DNA of 56,001 nucleotides from a virus: positions 1 to 56,001 of IMG/VR virus record IMGVR_UViG_3300020057_000388; one strand, 5' to 3'. A program made the translations under genes and the position numbers. A model generated the notes under the pieces. The model had not been told where the DNA came from. It was given only the letters and a program-made list of their open reading frames with translations, and searched no databases. Positions within the stretch are counted from its first letter, which is position 1. Each line of letters starts with the position of its first letter. Shown in pieces: positions 47,010 through 53,190 of the stretch.

Positions 47010-47696
47010 GTGGCGTCCGTATACGCGGGTGCGGCGTCGTTTCGCGTCGACACCGCAGAGCTGGAACAGCTCGTCGCGGATTTCCACGACGGCGCCGTCA
47101 TCCTGCGTCAAGCGGTGCTGACCGTCACGCAGAAGCGCATCCGCATCGCCGAGCGTGAAGCCGTACAGAAGGCGTCGGGTCGACTCGTTGACCTAGCGCA
47201 AGGTCGGGAAATCCATCGGCGCACGGGTCGACTCGCGGCGTCGATCTCGTCGCGCGTTGAGCAGGAAGCAGCGGCAGTGTTCGCCCGGCTCGGGCTGCTG
47301 ACGGGCGGTGACCTGCTGGCGTACGCGGCCATTCAGGAATTCGGCGGCACGGTCCGACCGAAGCGCGCGAAGGTGCTGACCATCCCGCTCGCGGCGGCGC
47401 TGACCCCGGCTGGTGTGCCGCGCTTCACGGCGCGCGAGGCGTCCGAGCAGTACCTGACGTTTTGGCACAAGCAGCAGGACGGCGACCTGATTCTGTACGG
47501 CTACAAGGGCGGCGGCAAGAACGTGAAGGAACGGCAGCTGGTGCCGCTGTTCCTCGGCGTCACGCAGGTGACGATCAAGCCGGCGTACTTCCTGACCAGC
47601 AGCATGAACAACGCAGCCGATGCCATTCAGGCCGAGCTGCAAGCGAACATCGCCGGGCAGCTGCTCGGTCAGCAACGTGGAGGGGTGCGCGGGTGA
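47010..47696 (+). CDS. HK97 gp10-like neck/tail-completion protein
   Basis: 228 residues. TPAELEQLVADFHDGAVILRQ-type helix at the N-terminus and GRLAASISSRVEQEAAAVFARLGLL...YAAIQEFGGTVRPKRAKVLTIPLAAALT, then PAYFLTSSMNNAADAIQAELQA, the usual gp10 fold. It sits two bases after the connector. GTG start. Confidence 0.78.
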   Translation: MASVYAGAASFRVDTAELEQLVADFHDGAVILRQAVLTVTQKRIRIAEREAVQKASGRLVDLAQGREIHRRTGRLAASISSRVEQEAAAVFARLGLLTGGDLLAYAAIQEFGGTVRPKRAKVLTIPLAAALTPAGVPRFTAREASEQYLTFWHKQQDGDLILYGYKGGGKNVKERQLVPLFLGVTQVTIKPAYFLTSSMNNAADAIQAELQANIAGQLLGQQRGGVRG

Positions 47697-48163
47697 AACG
47701 AGCGATCAAGAATCTGATCCTAGACGCCGTGGTGGCGCAGCTGGCAGCGGGCACGTATCCAAAGCCGCTCGCGGTCTGCAAGCGGGGCAACCCGAACGCG
47801 GTGCAAGCCAAGGGTCGGCCGCAACCGGCCATCTACGTGTACGGCGCGGTGCGCACGTCCGATGTCGTCGCGAACCCGCTGCAGTTCAACGAAATGGAAA
47901 TCGTCGTTGTGTGCCTCGCGATGGCGACCGAGGACACGCAAGAGGATGTCGGCAACGAGTACGAGGCGAGCATCGAGGAGGCGCTGGCCGACGACAACGC
48001 GCTGATCATCGACCTAGGTGACGGCGTGAAGATCGGCGCGGATGTTCAGCTGCTCGGCGGTCGCGTGATTGCCGGCGGCGAGCAGCCCGCGCAGGCGTGC
48101 GTGACGGCCATCTACAAGGTCGCGTACTCGACCGGCCTCGGTACCCCGCGGGGCATGCGTTGA
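47693..48163 (+). CDS. Tail terminator-like protein
   Basis: 156 residues. AIKNLILDAVVAQLAAGTYPKP ... RPQPAIYVYGAVRTSDVVANP LQFNEMEIVVVCLA and AQACVTAIYKVAYSTGLG fit minor-tail-U/terminator proteins that cap the tail tube. GTG start at 47693 overlaps the previous stop, and its own stop overlaps a TTG start. Confidence 0.65.
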   Translation: MKRAIKNLILDAVVAQLAAGTYPKPLAVCKRGNPNAVQAKGRPQPAIYVYGAVRTSDVVANPLQFNEMEIVVVCLAMATEDTQEDVGNEYEASIEEALADDNALIIDLGDGVKIGADVQLLGGRVIAGGEQPAQACVTAIYKVAYSTGLGTPRGMR

Positions 48164-48909
48164 GCGAGGAGCTGGTCAAGGGCCTGTCGGTCGTGACGCT
48201 CTCGTACAAGCGGCCCGACCTGTTCGCGCAGCTCGCGGACAATCTGCCGCAAGGCGACGACATCATCGTTGAGAGAATCGTTGTGAATAACGGTGGTGAC
48301 GAGGGCACCAACCGGGCGGCGGATCGCCGCGGCTGGACGGTGCTCGAACCGGGGTGCAACCTCAGTTTCTCCGAGGGCTGCAACTACGGCGTGGCCGAGT
48401 CGGTGTCGACGCACGTGCTGCTCGTCAGCAACGACGCCGTCGTGACGCCCGAGGCGGTGCGCACGCTCTGGTTGCACCGCTCGCGTCCGCTGATCGCGCC
48501 GATGATCCTGAACAGCGACGGGACGGTCAACTTTGCCGGCGGGGCGATCCAATCACCGAGCTGGGCGCCGGTGCATATCGACCGCGGCAAGAACCCGGAC
48601 ACGCTCGATCAGCGGCCCCGCTTCTGCCCGTGGCTGACGGGCGCCTGCATCATGGTTGCGCGCGACCTGTGGGACGACTTGGGCGGAATGTCTGAAGCGT
48701 TCCCGCGGTACGTCGGACACCAAGACACTGACTTTTCGCTGCGCGCCCTGGAGCGCGGAATCATGCCGATGGTCGTCATGGAAGCGCGAATCACGCATGA
48801 CGAGTTCGGCAGCCGCAGCCCGAACGACGAAGGCGAGGGCGGAAAGGTGTTCTCGGAACGCTGGTACACGAACCAGCGCCTACAGCGCGCGCTCGGCGTC
48901 TACGAGTGA
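48160..48909 (+). CDS. GT2-type glycosyltransferase
   Basis: 249 residues starting at TTG 48160 (overlapping TTGA). SVVTLSYKRPDLFAQLADNL opens a GT-A fold, VLLVSNDAVVTPEAVRTLWLH gives the DxD-like motif (NDAVV), and FCPWLTGACIMVARDLWDDLGGMSEAFPRYVGHQDTDFSLR the acceptor side. It lies in the tail operon, before the tube gene. Acceptor unknown. Confidence 0.87.
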   Translation: MSEELVKGLSVVTLSYKRPDLFAQLADNLPQGDDIIVERIVVNNGGDEGTNRAADRRGWTVLEPGCNLSFSEGCNYGVAESVSTHVLLVSNDAVVTPEAVRTLWLHRSRPLIAPMILNSDGTVNFAGGAIQSPSWAPVHIDRGKNPDTLDQRPRFCPWLTGACIMVARDLWDDLGGMSEAFPRYVGHQDTDFSLRALERGIMPMVVMEARITHDEFGSRSPNDEGEGGKVFSERWYTNQRLQRALGVYE

Positions 48910-49949
48910 TCGCCGTCGATTGGAAGTCCGAGCCGGTCCAGCCGCAAGGCGGCAATGACACTGGGTACCTGACCGCGAACCGCTGCATGCGAGACGCGGT
49001 GCAAGCAGCCGGCGTTGTCATCGACCCGATGGCGCAACTGTCGGTGTCGTTTGAAACCCCGCTTACGTATCGCCGCGCGCGTTCCGGCTCGAAGCTCGAA
49101 GTGCTCTACACCATGTGGGAATCACCCGACTTCCCGCTGAGCGTGCGCCCGGAGCTCGACCAGGCGGACGTCGTCCTGGTGCCGTCTACGTTCTGCCGCG
49201 ACCTGCTGGCGCCGTACACGAAGCGTCGCCCGCTCATTGTGCCGCTCGGCTTCGACCCCGCGACGTTCTCACCCCCCGCAACGGATCGTGAGTGGAAGCG
49301 GGGCGAGTCCTTCCAGTGGCTGATGGTCGGCGCCCCGAATGCTCGCAAAGGCTGGGATGTCGTCGAAGACATCTGGGATCAGACGCCCTACGGTCACCGC
49401 GAGGATTCACACCTGTACGCCAAAACGGTGATGACGCGCTCCGCGATCACCGCGGCCGTGAACGACGGTTGGGAAATGCAGGAATCCGGCGTGCTCACCA
49501 AGCGGCGCATCGTGCTCGATCCGCGCCGGCTGCCGGTCGCGCTGCTGGCCGAGACGTATCGTAGGTCACACGCGTTCCTATTCCCGACGGCGGGCGAGGG
49601 CTGGGGCCTGACGCTGCTCGAAGCAATGGCAACCGGCTTGCCCTGTATCGCGACGCGGTACAGCGGGCTGCTCGACTTCACGAACCCTGACACCGTTCGC
49701 TATGTCGACTGGAAGCCGGTAGCCACCGGCATGGGCGTCGATGGCGACATCGTCAACAGTGCGCTGGCCGACTTAAACCAGGTCGTCGAGCACATGGCGA
49801 GCATTCAGCATCAGTATCGCGCAGCGGTCCGCATGGGGAAGCGGGCCGCACGCGACGTGCGACAGCGGTTCACCTGGCAGCATGCGGGTGCAGCGCTCGC
49901 CCGCACACTCTCCGACATCGCCGCAAGACGCTCTACGTTCACATTGTAG
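48906..49949 (+). CDS. GT4-type glycosyltransferase (second copy)
   Basis: 347 residues, GT-B. Shares YTMWESPDFPLSVRPELDQADV-VLVPSTFCRD with the GT4 at 39569 (YTMFESPDLP ... VPSKFCRS), so they are paralogues. Donor loop FLFPTAGEGWGLTLLEAMATGLPCIATRYSG. GTG start overlaps the GT2 stop. Its last residues (DIAARRSTFTL) run into HNH-derived sequence, so its original C-terminus may have been altered. Confidence 0.85.
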   Translation: MIAVDWKSEPVQPQGGNDTGYLTANRCMRDAVQAAGVVIDPMAQLSVSFETPLTYRRARSGSKLEVLYTMWESPDFPLSVRPELDQADVVLVPSTFCRDLLAPYTKRRPLIVPLGFDPATFSPPATDREWKRGESFQWLMVGAPNARKGWDVVEDIWDQTPYGHREDSHLYAKTVMTRSAITAAVNDGWEMQESGVLTKRRIVLDPRRLPVALLAETYRRSHAFLFPTAGEGWGLTLLEAMATGLPCIATRYSGLLDFTNPDTVRYVDWKPVATGMGVDGDIVNSALADLNQVVEHMASIQHQYRAAVRMGKRAARDVRQRFTWQHAGAALARTLSDIAARRSTFTL

Positions 49950-50275
49950 CTTGGGAAGAAAAGCACGGCCCGGTTCCAGACGGTCAGCAACTGAACCACG
50001 GATGCAACGTGGCGAATTGCGTACGCGATGGCGCTGGTCACCTCTACCTAGGCACCCAGCAACAAAATTGCGCTGACCGTGAAGCAGCGGGACGAACAAA
50101 CCCGCCGCGTGGCGAGGCGCACTACCGCAGCACACTCGTCGAATCTCAGGTGCTGGAGATTCGCCGCCGGGCTCTGACGGAAACACACCAGGGCCTCGCA
50201 ACCGAGTTCGGCGTGAGCCGCGCGCACGTGACGACGATTTTGTCGAGGCGTGTCTGGAAGCACCTTCCTCTCTGA
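49919..50275 (+). pseudogene. HNH_3 endonuclease fragment
   Basis: In a second frame from about 49919: RRKTLYVHIVAWEEKHGPVP, then QLNHGCNVANCVRDGAGHLYL GTQQQNCADREAAGRTNPPRG and a C-terminal helix-turn-helix (LTETHQGLATEFGVSRAHVTTILSRRVWKHL). This is the C-terminal two thirds of an HNH_3 homing endonuclease. Its N-terminus is lost into the glycosyltransferase frame. A GTG at 50009 could start an 88-residue remnant, without a complete HNH. Confidence 0.75.
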
Positions 50276-50361
50276 ACCAACCTCGCCCGCAGCACTAACC
50301 ACAACCGAATACGAATAATCGTCGGACTCGTATAGTCCGGGAGGATAGCATCATCGCAGAC

Positions 50362-51351
50362 ATGCTCGTCAATACTGTAGCGTTCAACTCGCTACTGGAA
50401 GGGACATACGCAGGCGGCACCCCTGAAACGACTGCGTTCAGTTCCCCGTCTTACCTGTTCCGCAATTCGCAGATCGTGCAGGTGCAGACGGATTTCATCG
50501 ACCCGCAGATCCTGAAGGCGTCGCAGACTCCGGTCGGCTTTGCCATCGGTCGGCAGCTGCAGATTTTCACGCCCGGCATGCTGCTCATGGGTCACAACAA
50601 CGCAGCCAGCACGTACCGTCTGGGCAAGCTGTTTCAAGTCTGCGGCGCGGCCGAAACGCTCGTGCATGCGTCCTCGGTAATCTACAAGCCGCGGTCGAGC
50701 GGCTGGGCATCGGGTGCGATCTCGGTGCACGAGCAGGCCGAGACGGGCAACGGCGTGCTGTACCGTGCGGTCGGCTGTCGCGGCAACATGGTGATTGCCG
50801 GCTCGGCCGGTCAGCTCGTCACCGTCGACCCGACCATCACGGGTCTGTACGCCGCGCCGATCGCGCAGGCGATTCCGACGTTCCCGGTCCCGCTGCAGCC
50901 TGGCGGCTACATCGCCGAGACGATGAAAAGCGCCAACCTGCTGATTGATCCGCTTGGCGCGGACGCAGCGGTGACGCCGTACCTCAAGTCCTTCTCGTTC
51001 GACTTCGGTCAGACCATTTCCGAGGTCAAGGACGCGAACGCGGCGGATGGCCTGTCCGCGCTCCGCTTCACGGCGCGGCAGTCCAAGCTGCAGCTCGTCG
51101 TCGGCCTCGACTCGGCGCAAGCCGTAACGTGGTTCAAGAACCTGAAGGCCGGCACTGACGAGTACCACACGGTCAGCTTTCAGCACGGCTCGTCCACGCC
51201 GGGTGGTCGCAAAATCAAGTTCGTATTCAACGGACAGCTGGAGGACGTGCCGAAGGCGGATGACGCTGGACTGCGTACCGCCACACTCACCTATCGACTG
51301 ATGCACCCGACGGTGGACGAGGGCGAGTGGGAAATCCACTGCCAGCCGTAA
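50362..51351 (+). CDS. Major tail tube-like protein
   Basis: 329 residues, beta-rich: FRNSQIVQVQTDFIDPQILK ASQTPVGFAIGRQLQIFTPG and FTARQSKLQLVVGLDSAQAV TWFKNLKAGTDEYHTVSFQHG, then KFVFNGQLEDVPKADDAGL. Order (terminator, tube, chaperone, tape measure) makes this the tube protein. ATG 50362 has no near ribosome site; GGGAGG at 50339-50344 lies six to nine bases before two in-frame ATC codons (50350, 50353), so an ATC start is possible. Confidence 0.7.
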   Translation: MLVNTVAFNSLLEGTYAGGTPETTAFSSPSYLFRNSQIVQVQTDFIDPQILKASQTPVGFAIGRQLQIFTPGMLLMGHNNAASTYRLGKLFQVCGAAETLVHASSVIYKPRSSGWASGAISVHEQAETGNGVLYRAVGCRGNMVIAGSAGQLVTVDPTITGLYAAPIAQAIPTFPVPLQPGGYIAETMKSANLLIDPLGADAAVTPYLKSFSFDFGQTISEVKDANAADGLSALRFTARQSKLQLVVGLDSAQAVTWFKNLKAGTDEYHTVSFQHGSSTPGGRKIKFVFNGQLEDVPKADDAGLRTATLTYRLMHPTVDEGEWEIHCQP

Positions 51352-51372
51352 CACGCTGACGATGATTGTTGC

Positions 51373-51414
51373 GCCGGGGCTCCCTTCGGGGGGCCTCGGC
51401 CTCTTTCGTCGTTT
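51373..51414 (+). terminator. UUCG hairpin terminator after the tail tube gene
   Basis: A 12-base stem, GCCGGGGCTCCC with GGGGGCCTCGGC (51373-51400), closed by TTCG with two G-U pairs, followed by CTCTTTCGTCGTTT. It separates the abundant tube message from the chaperone/tape-measure genes. Confidence 0.8.
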
Positions 51415-51458
51415 CTACTCCAACGCAGCACAACCAAAGCAATAGAGGAGCTGACATC

Positions 51459-51950
51459 ATGGGTGGTTTTCTTTCTGGTGCGATCGACGAGAGTCCGAAG
51501 GTCGAGCGCGTGGTGGATTGCGGGGAGGGTTTCAAGGTCACGATCAACTGGCTGCCGGTCGCGACGCGCGACAAGCTCTCGGATGACGGCACCAAGGTCA
51601 AGCGCAGTAAGCTCGTGAGTGATCGCGAGGGCTACGCCAGGACGTGGTGCAAGGCCGTGGTGCGGGACTGGACCGGACTGACCCCTGACGTGTTCCTCAA
51701 CAAGCTGAAGCTCTACGTCAAGCCGTCGAAAAAGGCTGCCGTCGATCAGGTGTTCAAGGACAACGGCGGCGAGTATCCGTATTCGTTCGAGGACGCGCAG
51801 ATCATTTTCCTGAACGCGCTCCCCGACTACTTCGCGACGCCGATCCGCAACGCGATCGCCGAGATGGACGAGAACGACCGCGACGACGTCGAATCGGAGG
51901 ACTCGAAAAGCGCTCCGGCTGTTCGGGTATCTCAAGCGGGCGCTGCCTAA
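51459..51950 (+). CDS. Tail assembly chaperone G
   Basis: 163 residues, MGGFLSGAIDESPKVERVVDCGEGFKVTINWLP ... VFKDNGGEYPYSFEDAQIIFLNALPDYFATPIRNAIAEMDEN. It precedes a second frame and the tape measure, the usual G position. Near its end, TCGAAAAGC (51903-51911) precedes frame continuation in +1, so part of the ribosomes probably make a longer G-T fusion. Confidence 0.75.
   Translation: MGGFLSGAIDESPKVERVVDCGEGFKVTINWLPVATRDKLSDDGTKVKRSKLVSDREGYARTWCKAVVRDWTGLTPDVFLNKLKLYVKPSKKAAVDQVFKDNGGEYPYSFEDAQIIFLNALPDYFATPIRNAIAEMDENDRDDVESEDSKSAPAVRVSQAGAA
51903..51910 (+). promoter_or_regulatory. Candidate ribosomal frameshift site (G to GT)
   Basis: TCG AAA AGC: changing by +1 (or -2) after AAA at 51906-51909 leads into an open frame that reads KALRLFGYLKRALPKSCTECED without a stop into the next gene. 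Both frames look like protein, as expected for a programmed shift. The heptamer is not the classical X-XXY-YYZ. Confidence 0.55.
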
Positions 51951-51972
51951 ATCCTGCACCGAATGTGAGGAT

Positions 51973-52332
51973 ATGGCTGAACGCAAAGTCGGCCCGGTCC
52001 TCACAGGTCCGAACGGGGAGGAAGTGCCCTGCGTGCCCTGCTGTGAATCGCAGCACCCCGTCGGCACTGAATGCGACGAGTGCCCCTTCCAGCAGGCAGG
52101 CGAACCAGGCGACCGCCTACAGCGGTTGTTCTACGCCAGCGCAGAGGCACACCCCGTCGACCACAAGCACCCTGACGGGGCGAAAAAATGGCACCTCGAT
52201 CGCAACGGAATCGAGATGGCATTCAACGTCTACGAAATTACTGAGAAGCCACGCGCGTACGAGCTCCTGCAGCACGCGTGCGCCGTGATGAACGGTGACG
52301 AAGAACCACCCGAAGCGCCGGAGGAAACGTGA
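51973..52332 (+). CDS. T domain of the tail assembly chaperone (GT fusion part)
   Basis: 119 residues from an internal ATG 51973: AERKVGPVLTGPNGEEVPCVPCCESQHPVGTECDECPFQQAGEPG, with two Cys clusters, then YEITEKPRAYELLQHACAVM. The open frame extends upstream to the shift site, so it is best read as the C-terminal part of GT. The Cys clusters might bind zinc. Confidence 0.65.
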   Translation: MAERKVGPVLTGPNGEEVPCVPCCESQHPVGTECDECPFQQAGEPGDRLQRLFYASAEAHPVDHKHPDGAKKWHLDRNGIEMAFNVYEITEKPRAYELLQHACAVMNGDEEPPEAPEET

Positions 52333-52697
52333 GCCTGAAAGACGCCCTGTCCGAACCTCCTGCGTCAGCGCCTCGGGTGGTCCCTATCGTGAACGGTTTT
52401 GCGGTGACGGTAAGCTGTCCGTCACCGCAGACGTTCATCCGCATCGAATCACTGCCGCCGCTCGAAGCGCTGGCAGTCGAAGCGCAGAGTATCCTGCGCG
52501 GATGGGATGGCCTGACGCCGTCCGTACTGCTCGACGATCTCGGGCTGCCGATGGGTCGCGCCGGTCGTGAGCAGCTACACCGCGACGTCGCCAAAACCGG
52601 CGGTGTCGTCCCGTACGTTATGCGCACGGGTGTCATGGTGTGGCTCTACGCTGACGACGCCGCGTTCCGGTCGATCGTGTTAGCGGCGCTGCGCTAA
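52329..52697 (+). CDS. Small tail-region protein
   Basis: 122 residues from GTG 52329 (GGAGG four bases upstream), SLKDALSEPPASAPRVVPIVNGFAVTVSCPSPQ then LPPLEALAVEAQSILRGWDG and VVPYVMRTGVMVWLYADDAAFRSI. Overlaps the previous stop by GTGA and the reverse-strand moron by 18 bases. Role unknown; could be a tail accessory. Confidence 0.55.
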   Translation: MSLKDALSEPPASAPRVVPIVNGFAVTVSCPSPQTFIRIESLPPLEALAVEAQSILRGWDGLTPSVLLDDLGLPMGRAGREQLHRDVAKTGGVVPYVMRTGVMVWLYADDAAFRSIVLAALR

Positions 52698-53099
52698 AAA
52701 CGAGTCAAATAGCTTCATCCAGTCTTCCTGTGTTCGCATCTGCCACAAGCAAGACTGAACACAGGCAAGGTCGCTAACCTTGCCGGCATCCTTCAGCGCC
52801 TCTCGAAAACTCCCCTTGGCGTACGCGGCAAGGGCCTGCGGCTGTTCACACTCGTACTCGTACTTGTGTCGACGGCACTCGAGGGCGTCCCTTAGCCGCG
52901 CCACTGCGATGTCGCATAGCTGCTCGGCGCTCCAGCAGGCGCGGTTCGCTGCTCGGGCGCGGGCTTCATCCGCCCGCTTGCCGTCAGCCCACATGCTTCG
53001 GCCGGTGAATATGACGGCAGCCACGATGAACGCAGCCGTGACGGCCTTAAACAGCTTCGCGTCGCGCAGCACCTGCTGACTCGGAGTTAGATCGGTCAT
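52680..53099 (-). CDS. Reverse-strand membrane protein (moron)
   Basis: 139 residues from ATG 53099. One hydrophobic segment (about residues 18-34, AVTAAFIVAAVIFTGRSMW), a C-terminal Cys-rich region (CWSAEQLCDIAVARLRDALECRRHKYEYECEQ, CVQSCLWQM) facing outside or the cytoplasm. It interrupts the tail operon on the opposite strand and has its own promoter, the definition of a moron. Such genes often alter the lysogen's surface; this is inference. Confidence 0.65.
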   Translation of the reverse strand: MTDLTPSQQVLRDAKLFKAVTAAFIVAAVIFTGRSMWADGKRADEARARAANRACWSAEQLCDIAVARLRDALECRRHKYEYECEQPQALAAYAKGSFREALKDAGKVSDLACVQSCLWQMRTQEDWMKLFDSFLAQRR

Positions 53100-53111
53100 C
53101 GGGTCAACCCC

Positions 53112-53138
53112 ATAATACAACGGTTGTCGTTTTGTCAA
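53112..53138 (-). promoter_or_regulatory. Moron promoter
   Basis: Minus strand TTGACA (53138-53133) and TATTAT (53117-53112), both near consensus, with a 15-base spacer (short of the usual 17); a 17-base alternative is TTATGG. It lies just upstream of the moron ATG and inside the gap before the tape measure. Confidence 0.6.
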
Positions 53139-53190
53139 GACACCGCCCCGCTTCACCGCTGTTCCCTCTGCTGTCTACCGAGCGAGTGCC

